Notes: generated by a model not told the origin, from the letters alone. A stretch of 64,000 bases of DNA from Streptomyces sp. R28 (GCF_041052385.1 NZ_CP163439.1:7491001-7555000); one strand, 5' to 3'. Positions 8,306 through 17,271 are shown, counted from the stretch's first letter. Numbers and translations: made by a program.

Positions 8306-8668
8306 ATGAACGCACGCAGTGCACTCGGCAGGTACGGCGAGGAACTGGCCGCGCGGCGGCTGGTCGAGGCCGGGATGACGGTCCTGGAGCGCAACTGGCG
8401 CTGTGGCAGGTCCGGAGAGATCGACATTGTCGCCAGGGACGGCGACGCGGTGGTCGTCTGTGAGGTGAAGACCCGCAGGACCAGCGGCTACGAGCATCCG
8501 ATGGCCGCGGTCACGCCCGAGAAGGCACAGCGCCTGCGAGGCCTCGCCGAACGCTGGATCCACGCTCACGGAGGGGCTCCACCCGGAGGCGTCCGTATCG
8601 ACCTGGTCGGCATCATCCTGCCCGACCGCGGCGCGCCCGTGGTCGAGCACGTGCGGGGGGTGGCCTGA
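8306..8668 (+). CDS. yraN: YraN family endonuclease-like protein (UPF0102)
   Basis: A 120-residue protein with the Holliday-junction-resolvase-like PD-(D/E)xK fold. Likely active-site residues are E38 and D40 in SGEIDIVARD and E53xK55 in VCEVKTR. The start LGRYGEELAARRL is typical. It is followed one base later by comM and then dprA. The three form the yraN-comM-dprA cluster found in many bacteria and linked to processing of incoming or damaged DNA. Nuclease activity of YraN is still poorly established. Confidence 0.92.
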   Translation: MNARSALGRYGEELAARRLVEAGMTVLERNWRCGRSGEIDIVARDGDAVVVCEVKTRRTSGYEHPMAAVTPEKAQRLRGLAERWIHAHGGAPPGGVRIDLVGIILPDRGAPVVEHVRGVA

Positions 8669-8669
8669 C

Positions 8670-10295
8670 ATGGGGTTCGCGCGTACGTGCTCGGTGGCCC
8701 TGGTGGGCGTCGAGGGGGTCGTGGTCGAGGTTCAGGCGGACCTGGAGCCGGGGGTGGCGGCGTTCACCTTGGTGGGGCTGCCGGACAAGAGCCTGTCGGA
8801 GAGCCGGGACCGGGTTCGGGCGGCCGTCGTGAACTCGGGCGGCGAGTGGCCGCAGAAGAAGCTCACCGTCGGGCTCAGCCCGGCATCGGTGCCCAAGGCG
8901 GGCAGCGGTTTTGATCTGGCCGTCGCATGCGCCGTCCTCGGCGCCGCCGAGCGGATCGACCCGCGGGTTCTCGCGGACATCGTGATGATCGGAGAGCTCG
9001 GCCTGGACGGACGGGTACGTCCCGTCCGGGGCATCCTGCCCGCCGTGCTGGCCGCGGCCGACGCCGGGTACGAGCAGGTGGTCGTCCCGGAGTGCGCCGC
9101 GGCCGAGGCCTCGCTGGTGCCGGGTGTGTCCGTACTGGGAGTGCGCAGCCTGCGCCAGCTGATCGCCGTCCTCGCGGACGAACCGGTACCCGATGAGGAA
9201 CCCGATGACCTGGGCCGGCCGGATCCGCTGCTCGCGGGTCTGCGGGTGCCCGGGACGGGTGCGGCCACGGGCATCCACAGCATGGGAGCCGCCGCGCCCG
9301 ACCATGGGCACGACCTGGCCGATGTGGTGGGCCAGATGTCGGCGCGTACGGCCGTGGAGGTCGCCGCGGCAGGCGGGCATCACCTGTTCCTGGAGGGTCC
9401 GCCGGGTGCCGGCAAGACGATGCTCGCGGAGCGGCTGCCGGCCATCCTGCCCCGGCTCGGCAGGGAGGAGTCGCTGGAGGTCACGGCGGTCCACTCGGTG
9501 GCGGGACTGCTGCCTCCGGGCAGGCCCATGATCGACGTGGCTCCCTACTGCGCCCCGCACCACTCGGCGACGATGCAGGCGCTCGTCGGCGGTGGCCAGG
9601 GCATCGCGCGGCCCGGCGCGGTGTCCCTGTCCCACCGGGGTGTCCTCTTTCTGGACGAGACGCCGGAGTTCAGCAGTCAGGCCCTCGACGCCCTGCGGCA
9701 GCCCCTGGAAGCCGGGCATGTCGTCATCGCGCGCAGCGCGGGCGTGGTGCGCTTCCCGGCGAAGTTCCTGATGGTGCTGGCGGCCAATCCCTGCCCCTGT
9801 GGCCGTTTCTCCCAGACGGGCGACCTGTGCGAGTGCCCGCCCTCGGCGATCCGCCGCTATCAGGCACGGTTGTCCGGGCCGCTGCTCGACCGGGTCGACC
9901 TGCGGGTCGAGGTGGACCGTGTCACGCGCGCCCAGCTGACCGAGCGCGGGGCCCGGGGAGAGTCCACCGCGACGGTCGCGGACCGGGTGCGGGCAGCTCG
10001 GGAGCGGGCGTGGGCCCGGCTCGCCGGTACGCCGTGGCGGACGAACAGCGAGGTCCCCGGACGTGAGCTGCGCAGCCGTTGGTACGCCTCGACCGGCGCC
10101 ATGGACGAGGCGGAACGGAACCTGGAGCGCGGCGTACTGACAGCCCGCGGGCTCGACCGCGTCCTGCGCGTCGCCTGGACCGTCGCCGACCTCGTCGGTC
10201 ACGACCGGCCGGACGCGACGGACGTCGCCCTGGCCCTGCAACTGCGCACCGGTGTGCCGCGCGGCGTGCCCATGGCCATCGGGGCGCTGACATGA
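8670..10295 (+). CDS. comM: YifB/ComM family Mg-chelatase-like AAA+ ATPase
   Basis: A 541-residue AAA+ protein. ComM in naturally competent bacteria is a hexameric helicase promoting branch migration of integrating DNA; the role in Streptomyces is not established. The N-terminal Lon-protease-like domain (about 1-170) contains MIGELGLDGRVRPVRGILPA. Walker A is GPPGAGKT near residue 244, Walker B and sensor parts are LFLDETPEF and ANPCPCG, and a C-terminal Mg-chelatase helical domain follows (about 400-530). The stop overlaps the dprA start by 4 bases. Confidence 0.92.
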   Translation: MGFARTCSVALVGVEGVVVEVQADLEPGVAAFTLVGLPDKSLSESRDRVRAAVVNSGGEWPQKKLTVGLSPASVPKAGSGFDLAVACAVLGAAERIDPRVLADIVMIGELGLDGRVRPVRGILPAVLAAADAGYEQVVVPECAAAEASLVPGVSVLGVRSLRQLIAVLADEPVPDEEPDDLGRPDPLLAGLRVPGTGAATGIHSMGAAAPDHGHDLADVVGQMSARTAVEVAAAGGHHLFLEGPPGAGKTMLAERLPAILPRLGREESLEVTAVHSVAGLLPPGRPMIDVAPYCAPHHSATMQALVGGGQGIARPGAVSLSHRGVLFLDETPEFSSQALDALRQPLEAGHVVIARSAGVVRFPAKFLMVLAANPCPCGRFSQTGDLCECPPSAIRRYQARLSGPLLDRVDLRVEVDRVTRAQLTERGARGESTATVADRVRAARERAWARLAGTPWRTNSEVPGRELRSRWYASTGAMDEAERNLERGVLTARGLDRVLRVAWTVADLVGHDRPDATDVALALQLRTGVPRGVPMAIGALT

Positions 10296-11452
10296 ACGGA
10301 AGTGAGGAGTCGGACGACGAACTGCTCGGCCGCGTGTTCCTCGGTCGGGTCGTCGAGCCCGGTGACGAGGTGGCCGGGCGATGGGTGCGGGAGTACGGGG
10401 TCGGGGAAGTGGTGCGGCGGTTGCGGGAGGGGGTGGAGCCCTTGCCGGGGGTGAGTTACAAGCGGTGGGACGGGTTACGGGCTCGGGCGGCGCGGGCCGA
10501 GCCCGGGCGGGATCTTGCCGTCGCCCGGGAGGCAGGGGTGCGGTTCCTGCGTCCGGGTGACGTCGAGTGGCCGGGGCAGCTTGATGATCTCGGGGACGCG
10601 CGGCCCGTCGGGCTGTGGGTGCGGGGGCCGGCCAGTCTGCGGATGTGGGCGTTGCGGTCCGTCGCCGTCGTCGGGGCGCGGGCATGTACCGAGTACGGGG
10701 CGCACATGGCGGCGACCCTCGCCGGCGGGCTCGCCGAGCGGGGGTGGGTGGTCGTGTCCGGCGGCGCCTACGGGGTCGACGGCGCCGCTCACCGGGGTGC
10801 CCTCGGCGCCGGCGGGGCCACCGTCGCCGTGCTCGCCTGCGGCGTCGACCGGGCCTATCCGCGCGGGCACACCCAGCTGATCAACAGGATCGCGGAACAG
10901 GGGCTCGTCATCGGGGAGCTGCCACCGGGGGAGCATCCGACGCCCAGCAGGTTCATCGTGCGGAACCGGGTGATCGCGGCGCTGACCCGGGGCACGGTGG
11001 TCGTGGAGGCGGCCCATCGCAGCGGATCGCTGGTCACCGCCCGGGCGGCACAGCGGTTGGGACGTCACACGATGGGCGTTCCCGGCCCGGCCACCAGTGG
11101 GCTGTCCGCCGGCGTGCACGAGCTTCTGCGCGGTGATGCCGTGCTCGTCAGCGATGCCGCCGAGGTGGTCGAACTCGTGGGCGACATGGGAGAGCTGGCG
11201 CCCGAGCGGCGTGGGCCCGTCCTGCCGCGCGATCTGCTGGAGCCGAGGGCGCGCAGAGTCCTGGCCGCGCTGCCGGGCCGTCACGCGGCACGGGCGGACG
11301 AGGTCGCACGCGGCGCGCAGACCAGCGAGGACGACGCGATCGCGAGACTGTACGAACTCCGCTCACTTGGTTACGTCGAACGACACGGCGACAGCTGGAA
11401 GTTGACACGCCAGGCGATGATCTCTGTTCGCGCCGGTCGGAGTCGATGTTGA
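10292..11452 (+). CDS. dprA: DNA-processing protein DprA
   Basis: DprA loads RecA on incoming single-stranded DNA in transformation; it is widely kept in non-competent bacteria, where its role is unclear. The ATG at 10292 overlaps the comM stop, giving 386 residues. A helix-rich N-terminal region (1-115) precedes the Rossmann fold with SVAVVGARACTEYG, VVSGGAYGVDGAAHRGAL and SRFIVRNRVIAALTRGTVVVEA, which bind single-stranded DNA. A C-terminal winged-helix domain (about 305-375) is present, as in longer DprA proteins. Confidence 0.93.
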   Translation: MNGSEESDDELLGRVFLGRVVEPGDEVAGRWVREYGVGEVVRRLREGVEPLPGVSYKRWDGLRARAARAEPGRDLAVAREAGVRFLRPGDVEWPGQLDDLGDARPVGLWVRGPASLRMWALRSVAVVGARACTEYGAHMAATLAGGLAERGWVVVSGGAYGVDGAAHRGALGAGGATVAVLACGVDRAYPRGHTQLINRIAEQGLVIGELPPGEHPTPSRFIVRNRVIAALTRGTVVVEAAHRSGSLVTARAAQRLGRHTMGVPGPATSGLSAGVHELLRGDAVLVSDAAEVVELVGDMGELAPERRGPVLPRDLLEPRARRVLAALPGRHAARADEVARGAQTSEDDAIARLYELRSLGYVERHGDSWKLTRQAMISVRAGRSRC

Positions 11453-11757
11453 CCGAGCGTGTTCGGCCGTACGGGGGAACACGGATGCCCTTGTGAATTC
11501 CCCCAGTTGGGGTGTTCGGGTGATCACGTAGAGCGATCGATATGACCTGGCGGGGCGTCCAGCGGAACGTATCTGCGTACGGCTTGCGCTCCGCCCTTCG
11601 CGCACCGCGATGCTGTAGTCACGCTACGCTCACGGGGATTCCGGCGCAGACCGGCACCTCGACACCGGAAGGTCCTCAGAACGGCACCAGCGCGATCACA
11701 GACCGACAGCTCCCCCAAAGCACCCCCACTTCACGGCAGAACGGCACAAGGCAACGA
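11453..11757 (+). other. Upstream region of whiG
   Basis: This 305-base gap carries no convincing gene, although the whiG frame stays open back to 11542. It holds a GTGATCAC palindrome near 11520 and, at 11617-11633, AGTCAC and CTCAC half-sites loosely like the BldD recognition sequence. BldD represses whiG in S. coelicolor, so this is where an operator would be expected. The match is imperfect and the promoter itself could not be assigned. Confidence 0.35.
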
Positions 11758-12600
11758 ATGCCCCAGCACACCTCCGGGTCCGACCGGGCGGCGATCCCCC
11801 CAGCCGCCCGCGACGGTGGCAGCGTGCGACCGCCCGCTCCCTCGACGCTCGACGAGCTGTGGCGGTCGTACAAGGCGACGGGGGACGAGCGGTTGCGCGA
11901 GCAGCTGATCCTGCACTATTCGCCGCTCGTCAAGTACGTGGCGGGCCGGGTGAGCGTCGGCCTGCCGCCCAATGTGGAGCAGGCGGACTTCGTGTCGTCG
12001 GGGGTCTTCGGACTGATCGACGCGATCGAGAAGTTCGACATCGACCGGGAGATCAAGTTCGAGACGTACGCGATCACCCGGATCCGCGGCGCGATGATCG
12101 ACGAGCTCAGGGCGCTGGACTGGATTCCGCGGTCGGTGCGGCAGAAGGCGCGCAACGTGGAGCGGGCTTACGCGACGCTGGAGGCGCGGCTGCGGCGGAC
12201 GCCGACGGAGGCGGAGGTGGCCGTCGAGATGGGGATCGCGGTGGACGAGCTCCACGCGGTCTTCAGCCAGTTGTCGCTGGCCAATGTGGTGGCGCTGGAG
12301 GAGTTGCTGCACGGCGGCGGTGAGGGCGGCGACGGGCTGAGCGTCATGGACACGCTGGAGGACACCGCCGCCGACAATCCGGTGGAGGTGGCCGAGGACC
12401 GGGAGCTGCGGCGGTTTCTGGCGCGGGCGATCAACACGCTGCCCGAGCGGGAGAAGACCGTGGTGACGCTGTACTACTACGAGGGGCTCACGCTCGCCGA
12501 GATCGGGAACGTGCTGGGGGTGACCGAGAGCCGGGTGAGCCAGATCCACACCAAGTCCGTGCTGCAGCTGCGGGCGAAACTGGCTGCCTTCGGGCGTTGA
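11758..12600 (+). CDS. whiG: RNA polymerase sigma factor WhiG
   Basis: WhiG is the FliA-type sigma factor that commits aerial hyphae to sporulation in Streptomyces. The ATG at 11758 (MPQHTSGSDRA) gives 280 residues, as in S. coelicolor. Sigma region 2 covers about 45-115 (LIDAIEKFDIDREIKFETYA), region 3 about 125-200 and region 4 about 225-275 (LPEREKTVVTLYYYEGLTL, then the helix-turn-helix in VTESRVSQIHTKS). It controls whiH and whiI and is held by the anti-sigma RsiG with cyclic-di-GMP. The gene appears to be monocistronic. Confidence 0.97.
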   Translation: MPQHTSGSDRAAIPPAARDGGSVRPPAPSTLDELWRSYKATGDERLREQLILHYSPLVKYVAGRVSVGLPPNVEQADFVSSGVFGLIDAIEKFDIDREIKFETYAITRIRGAMIDELRALDWIPRSVRQKARNVERAYATLEARLRRTPTEAEVAVEMGIAVDELHAVFSQLSLANVVALEELLHGGGEGGDGLSVMDTLEDTAADNPVEVAEDRELRRFLARAINTLPEREKTVVTLYYYEGLTLAEIGNVLGVTESRVSQIHTKSVLQLRAKLAAFGR

Positions 12601-12671
12601 CCTGGCGCGATGAGGGTGGGGTTCTGCGGAGACACTCCCGTCGGGGGTGGTGCGTCCGTAGAGTGGTTGAC

Positions 12672-13253
12672 GTGCCAAGGATTCGAGCGGCCTCCGTGGC
12701 CGAGCACCGGTCGATGCAGCGAGCCGCCCTGCTGGACGCGGCTCGTTCCCTGTTGTCCGAGGGCGGGACGGAGGCACTGACCTTCCCTGCCCTCGCCGAG
12801 CGGACGGGGCTCGCGCGGTCGTCCGTCTACGAGTACTTCCGGTCGCGGGCCGCCGTGGTCGAGGAGCTGTGCGAGGCCGACTTTCCCGTGTGGGCCGCGG
12901 AGGTCTCGGCGGCCATGGAGCGGGAGTCGACGGCCGAGGGCAAGGTCGAGGCGTATGTGCGGCAGCAGCTCGCACTGGTCGGGGACCGGCGGCATCGGGC
13001 CGTTGTGGCGATCTCCGCGAGCGAGCTGGATGCGGGGGCTCGGGAGAAGATCCGGGCGGCGCATGGTGGGCTGGTCGCGATGATCGTCGAGGCGCTGGCG
13101 GAGATGGGGCACGGGGAGCCTCGGCTGGCGGCGATGCTGTTGCAGGGCGTCGTGGATGCGGCTGTGCGGCGGATCGAGTTGGGGGCGGCGGAGGAGCCTG
13201 CGGCGATCACGGATGCGGCGGTCGCCATGGCGCTGCGGGGCGTCCGAGGCTGA
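12672..13253 (+). CDS. TetR family transcriptional regulator
   Basis: A 193-residue DNA-binding protein. The GTG at 12672 (VPRIRAASVAEHRS) was chosen; the ribosome binding site is weak and a later start is possible. The helix-turn-helix is at about 20-65: LLDAARSLLSEGGTEALTFPALAERTGLARSSVYEYF. The C-terminal half is the ligand and dimer domain with no recognisable ligand signature. It lies just after whiG and convergent with the M23 peptidase gene, a conserved Streptomyces arrangement; the target genes are not evident. Confidence 0.88.
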   Translation: MPRIRAASVAEHRSMQRAALLDAARSLLSEGGTEALTFPALAERTGLARSSVYEYFRSRAAVVEELCEADFPVWAAEVSAAMERESTAEGKVEAYVRQQLALVGDRRHRAVVAISASELDAGAREKIRAAHGGLVAMIVEALAEMGHGEPRLAAMLLQGVVDAAVRRIELGAAEEPAAITDAAVAMALRGVRG

Positions 13254-13494
13254 CCTCGGCTGAGGGCTGTGGGCTGGGCGTGGGTGGGTTGCGTCACCCG
13301 GTGTCGATCGGCACCCCGCGTCGAGGCCGAGGCCGAGCATGAGGCCGGGGTGTCGCGCAACCCGGCGCCGGCGGGGTGCCTTCTTGCGTTGGGTCGGGAG
13401 CCGCCCCAACGGCACGGCTGCCCGCGGCTTGGCCGGACGGGCAGGTCTGAGCGCCGTGTCCGGTTGCGCGGTCGGGTGCTACGGCGCCTGCCAG

Positions 13495-14124
13495 TCAGGT
13501 TGGCAACGGCACGCCCAGCACCGGCAGCAGTCTCGACGGCCCCCTGCGCAGCAGCCACGGTGGCAGCAGCGTGAGTGGGTCCAGATAGGTCTCGCCTCTC
13601 CGCAAGCCCCAGTGCACGCACGTCCCCGTGCAGTGCGAGCCGGTCGCCTCCACCGTGGCCACGACCTCCCCCGCCGCCACCTCGTCGCCCTTCCGCACCA
13701 CCGCCCGCACCGGCTCGTACGTCACCCGCAGCGGCGGTTCCCCCGTCCCCGTCAGCTCCACCGACACCACCCCCCTGCCCGCCACCCGGCCCGCGAAGGA
13801 CACCCGGCCCGCTGCCACAGCCCGTACCGGTGCCTCGGCCGGGGCGGCGAGGTCCACGCCCCGGTGGCCGCGGCCGTACGGGGTCGCCGGAGGTTCCCAG
13901 CCGCGGAGGATCGGGGGGTGTACCCCCACGGGCCAGGCTCGGCCGACCGTTGGCACGGTCGGGTCCGGGGCAGGTGCGGCGGGCCCGCTCGTGGCGGTCA
14001 GGGTCAGTCGTGGGGCCGGTGTCAGCAGGACGATTGCCGTCAGGAGCAGCAGTAACACCAGCCGCCCACATGTCCTCGCCGTCCTCGCGCATCGCATCTC
14101 TCGCATGCCGGAACCGTCGCGCAT
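13495..14124 (-). CDS. M23 (LytM-like) peptidase domain protein, secreted
   Basis: A 209-residue cell-wall-facing protein. A hydrophobic segment (about 21-36) after an Arg-rich start should act as a signal peptide or anchor. The M23 core starts at H87RGVD91LA, giving two zinc ligands. The last box, normally HxH, reads C169-V-H171, and the usual YxHL reads YEPV (136-139), so one zinc-binding His and a catalytic His appear replaced. C165 and C169 could form a disulfide or bind metal. It may be an altered or inactive amidase-type regulator. ATGs at 14106 and 14097 are alternative starts. Confidence 0.85.
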   Translation of the reverse strand: MRDGSGMREMRCARTARTCGRLVLLLLLTAIVLLTPAPRLTLTATSGPAAPAPDPTVPTVGRAWPVGVHPPILRGWEPPATPYGRGHRGVDLAAPAEAPVRAVAAGRVSFAGRVAGRGVVSVELTGTGEPPLRVTYEPVRAVVRKGDEVAAGEVVATVEATGSHCTGTCVHWGLRRGETYLDPLTLLPPWLLRRGPSRLLPVLGVPLPT

Positions 14125-14147
14125 CCGAGCTGATCATGGCGGGGATC

Positions 14148-14174
14148 TGTGGATAACTCCCGGGTTGTGGACAG
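14148..14174 (-). promoter_or_regulatory. Second pair of DnaA-box-like sites
   Basis: Read on the minus strand, TTATCCACA (14156-14148) and CTGTCCACA (14174-14166) repeat the spacing and kind of pair seen at 8223-8249, here between the divergent M23 gene and rpsB. A TACACT -10-like sequence for rpsB lies just downstream at 14204-14209. A DnaA link to rpsB expression is inference. Confidence 0.4.
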
Positions 14175-14378
14175 AGGCGTCACCCGAGGCCTCCCGGGTC
14201 CCGTACACTTCTTCTGGCGATCCGGGTCACCGGGTCGACTTCGCACGCCCCGATACGACCACCGGAAACGGTCCGTATCAGCGCCCCTCGGTCCTTCGTG
14301 GCACGGCGCATGTGGGCGTCAGGCGCGGAAGCCGTCCGGCATCCGCGGCACAACCGAGAACATTCAAGGAGAGCGGCC

Positions 14379-15302
14379 ATGGCCGTCGTCACGATGCGGG
14401 AGCTGCTGGAAAGCGGCGTCCACTTCGGTCACCAGACCCGTCGTTGGAACCCGAAGATGAAGCGCTTCATCTTCACGGAGCGCAACGGCATCTACATCAT
14501 CGACCTGCTCCAGTCGCTGTCGTACATCGACCGCGCCTACGAGTTCGTCAAGGAGACCGTCGCCCACGGCGGCACGGTCATGTTCGTCGGCACGAAGAAG
14601 CAGGCGCAGGAGGCCATCGCCGAGCAGGCCACCCGCGTCGGCATGCCCTTCGTCAACCAGCGCTGGCTGGGCGGCATGCTCACCAACTTCTCGACCGTCT
14701 ACAAGCGTCTGCAGCGCCTCAAGGAGCTCGAGCAGATCGACTTCGAGGACGTCGCCGCGTCCGGTCTGACCAAGAAGGAGCTTCTCGTGCTCTCGCGCGA
14801 GAAGGCCAAGCTGGAGAAGACCCTCGGCGGTATCCGCGAGATGTCCAAGGTTCCCAGCGCCGTCTGGATCGTGGACACCAAGAAGGAGCACATCGCGGTC
14901 GGTGAGGCCCGGAAGCTCAACATTCCGGTCGTCGCCATCCTCGACACCAACTGCGACCCCGACGAGGTCGACTACAAGATCCCGGGCAACGACGACGCGA
15001 TCCGCTCCGTCACCCTGCTCACCCGCGTGATCGCCGACGCCGTCGCCGAGGGCCTCATCAGCCGCTCGCGCGTCGCCACCGGTGACAAGGGCGAGAAGGC
15101 CGCGGGCGAGCCGCTCGCCGAGTGGGAGCGCGACCTGCTCGAGGGTGAGAAGAAGGCCGACGAGGCCCCGGCCGCCGCCGAGGCCCCTGCCGCTGAGGCT
15201 CCGGCCGCCGAGGCCCCCGCCGACGAGGCTCCGGCCGCTGAGGCCCCGGCTGCCGAGGCTCCGGCCGCTGAGGCTCCGGCTGCCGAGGGCGAGCAGGCCT
15301 GA
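14379..15302 (+). CDS. rpsB: 30S ribosomal protein uS2
   Basis: A small-subunit protein; 307 residues from the ATG preceded by AAGGAGAG. The conserved core (MRELLESGVHFGHQTRRWNPKM, then NQRWLGGMLTN) ends near residue 255. The remaining 50 residues are a repeated Glu-Ala-Pro-Ala tail seen in many streptomycetes, longer than in E. coli uS2 (241 residues). It is followed by tsf after a strong hairpin, the usual rpsB-tsf pair. The tail is low complexity and of no known function. Confidence 0.97.
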   Translation: MAVVTMRELLESGVHFGHQTRRWNPKMKRFIFTERNGIYIIDLLQSLSYIDRAYEFVKETVAHGGTVMFVGTKKQAQEAIAEQATRVGMPFVNQRWLGGMLTNFSTVYKRLQRLKELEQIDFEDVAASGLTKKELLVLSREKAKLEKTLGGIREMSKVPSAVWIVDTKKEHIAVGEARKLNIPVVAILDTNCDPDEVDYKIPGNDDAIRSVTLLTRVIADAVAEGLISRSRVATGDKGEKAAGEPLAEWERDLLEGEKKADEAPAAAEAPAAEAPAAEAPADEAPAAEAPAAEAPAAEAPAAEGEQA

Positions 15303-15316
15303 CACCGTCAGCGTTG

Positions 15317-15377
15317 ACGGCGGGAGCGGTACTGAATCCAACAGCGCCTCCGGCGCGGTGAAGTCCGCTCCCGCCGT
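15317..15377 (+). terminator. Attenuator-like hairpin between rpsB and tsf
   Basis: A 13-bp perfect stem (15317-15329 with 15365-15377) encloses 35 bases containing a second small hairpin (15344-15356). It probably lowers read-through from rpsB to tsf, as the rpsB-tsf attenuator does in other bacteria. No U tract is present. Confidence 0.6.
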
Positions 15378-15479
15378 TCACCCGTAGGTCGACGAAAGGT
15401 CAGCGGCTTCCGTCTTCATGGGGGCCGTAGACCCCGTAGATCTTCGATCTTCCAGACTTCGAGAAAGATTCACAGACTC

Positions 15480-16316
15480 ATGGCGAACTACACCGCCGCT
15501 GACGTCAAGAAGCTCCGTGAGCTCACCGGCGCCGGCATGATGGACTGCAAGAAGGCGCTGGACGAGGCCGAGGGCAACGTCGAGAAGGCCGTCGAGGCGC
15601 TCCGCATCAAGGGCCAGAAGGGCGTCGCCAAGCGCGAGGGCCGCTCCGCCGAGAACGGCGCCGTGGTCTCGATCATCGCTGACGACAACTCCTCCGGTGT
15701 CCTCGTCGAGCTGAAGTGCGAGACGGACTTCGTCGCCAAGGGTGACAAGTTCCAGGCCGTCGCCACCGCGATCGCCGAGCACGTCGCCAAGACCTCCCCG
15801 GCCGACCTCGAGGCCCTGCTCGCCTCCGAGATCGAGGCCGGCAAGACCGTCCAGGCGTTCGTGGATGAGGCCAACGCCAACCTGGGCGAGAAGATCGTCC
15901 TGGACCGCTTCGCGCAGTACGGCGACGGCTTCGTGCTCGCGTACATGCACCGCACGATGCCCGACCTGCCCCCGCAGATCGGTGTCCTCGTCGAGCTGGA
16001 CAAGCCGAACGCCGAGGTCGCCAAGGGCGTCGCCCAGCACATCGCCGCCTTCGCGCCGAAGTACCTCTCCAAGGAGGACGTGCCGGCCGAGGTCGTCGAG
16101 TCCGAGCGCCGCGTCGCCGAGGAGACCACCCGCGCCGAGGGCAAGCCCGAGGCCGCCCTGCCGAAGATCGTCGAGGGTCGCCTCAACGGCTTCTTCAAGG
16201 ACGCCACGCTGCTCGGCCAGCCGTACGCGCTCGACAACAAGAAGTCCGTCCAGAAGGTTCTGGACGAGGCCGGTGTCACCCTGAAGCGCTTCTCGCGCAT
16301 CAAGGTCGGCATCTGA
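15480..16316 (+). CDS. tsf: Translation elongation factor Ts
   Basis: EF-Ts exchanges GDP for GTP on EF-Tu. It has 278 residues, as usual in actinobacteria. The N-terminal UBA-like domain shows KKLRELTGAGMMDCKKALDEA and the core domain CETDFVAKGDKF, the EF-Tu-contacting signature. It follows rpsB with an attenuator between them and ends before a strong hairpin ahead of pyrH. AGACTTCGAGAAAGATT-type leader sequence precedes the ATG; the ribosome binding site is poor (GAGAAAGA). Confidence 0.97.
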   Translation: MANYTAADVKKLRELTGAGMMDCKKALDEAEGNVEKAVEALRIKGQKGVAKREGRSAENGAVVSIIADDNSSGVLVELKCETDFVAKGDKFQAVATAIAEHVAKTSPADLEALLASEIEAGKTVQAFVDEANANLGEKIVLDRFAQYGDGFVLAYMHRTMPDLPPQIGVLVELDKPNAEVAKGVAQHIAAFAPKYLSKEDVPAEVVESERRVAEETTRAEGKPEAALPKIVEGRLNGFFKDATLLGQPYALDNKKSVQKVLDEAGVTLKRFSRIKVGI

Positions 16317-16423
16317 GTCCGTACCGCGATCGACGCCCGACCCCGATAGGGTCGAGGGCAAGTCGTCCGCGGACGCCGTCACCTCGCACGCGCGCGTGAC
16401 GGACGACAGCAGATCTGACGAGG

Positions 16424-16474
16424 AGGCCATTGCCGCGCATGGGATGCGAAACACGCCCCCACCGGCAATGGCCT
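16424..16474 (+). terminator. Terminator after tsf / leader hairpin of pyrH
   Basis: A 12-bp perfect stem (16424-16435 with 16463-16474) closes a 27-base loop and is followed by TCTTCG, the closest thing to a U-rich tail in the window. It lies 108 bases after tsf and 38 before pyrH, so it may end the rpsB-tsf transcript or attenuate pyrH. Confidence 0.7.
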
Positions 16475-16512
16475 TCTTCGTATGTGCACCACGTAACAAA
16501 GGCGGGATCTCG

Positions 16513-17271
16513 ATGACCACCAAGGCCCAGAAGAGCGACGACGGCAAAGTACGCGGCCGGTTTCTGCTGAAGCTGTCCGGAGAAGCCTTCTCCGGTGGTG
16601 GCGGCCTCGGCGTCGACCCGGACGTGGTGCACAAGATCGCCCGCGAGATCGCCGCCGTCGTCCGCGACGGCGCGGAGGTCGCGGTCGTCATCGGCGGCGG
16701 CAACTTCTTCCGCGGCGCCGAACTGCAACAGCGCGGCATGGACCGGGCCCGCTCCGACTACATGGGCATGCTCGGCACCGTGATGAACTGCCTCGCCCTC
16801 CAGGACTTCCTGGAGAAGGAGGGCATCGACAGCCGGGTCCAGACCGCCATCACCATGGGCCAGGTCGCCGAGCCCTACATCCCGCTGCGCGCCGTACGGC
16901 ACCTGGAGAAGGGCCGCGTGGTCATCTTCGGCGCCGGTATGGGCATGCCGTACTTCTCCACCGACACCACCGCCGCCCAGCGCGCTCTGGAGATCGACGC
17001 CGAGGCGCTCCTCATGGGCAAGAACGGGGTGGACGGGGTCTACGACTCCGACCCGAAGACCAACCCGGACGCCGTCAAGTTCGACTCCCTCGGCTACGGC
17101 GAGGTCATCACCCGCGACCTCAAGGTCGCCGACGCCACGGCGGTCACGCTGTGCCGCGACAACAAGCTCCCGATCCTCGTCTTCGAGCTTCTGGCGGAGG
17201 GCAATATCGCGCGCGCCGTCAAGGGTGAGAAGATCGGCACGCTTGTGGGTGAGCAGGGCAGCCAGGGCTGA
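16513..17271 (+). CDS. pyrH: Uridylate kinase
   Basis: PyrH phosphorylates UMP to UDP in pyrimidine synthesis. The ATG at 16513 gives 252 residues. The amino-acid-kinase fold is clear: FLLKLSGEAFSG near the start, VVIGGGNFFRG (about 58-68), and GAGMGMPYFSTDTTAAQRA, the nucleotide-binding part, near residue 140. It precedes frr, the standard pyrH-frr order. The hairpin just upstream may link it only weakly to tsf. Confidence 0.97.
   Translation: MTTKAQKSDDGKVRGRFLLKLSGEAFSGGGGLGVDPDVVHKIAREIAAVVRDGAEVAVVIGGGNFFRGAELQQRGMDRARSDYMGMLGTVMNCLALQDFLEKEGIDSRVQTAITMGQVAEPYIPLRAVRHLEKGRVVIFGAGMGMPYFSTDTTAAQRALEIDAEALLMGKNGVDGVYDSDPKTNPDAVKFDSLGYGEVITRDLKVADATAVTLCRDNKLPILVFELLAEGNIARAVKGEKIGTLVGEQGSQG

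Noticed and set aside
13254..13494. Possible gene between the TetR and M23 genes
   Set aside because: Frames there are extensions or shadows of the neighbours; no start with a ribosome binding site and no protein pattern.
15160..15300. Tandem repeats at the end of rpsB, considered as a repeat array
   Set aside because: They encode the in-frame Glu-Ala-Pro-Ala tail of uS2; short coding repeats, not CRISPR or iterons.
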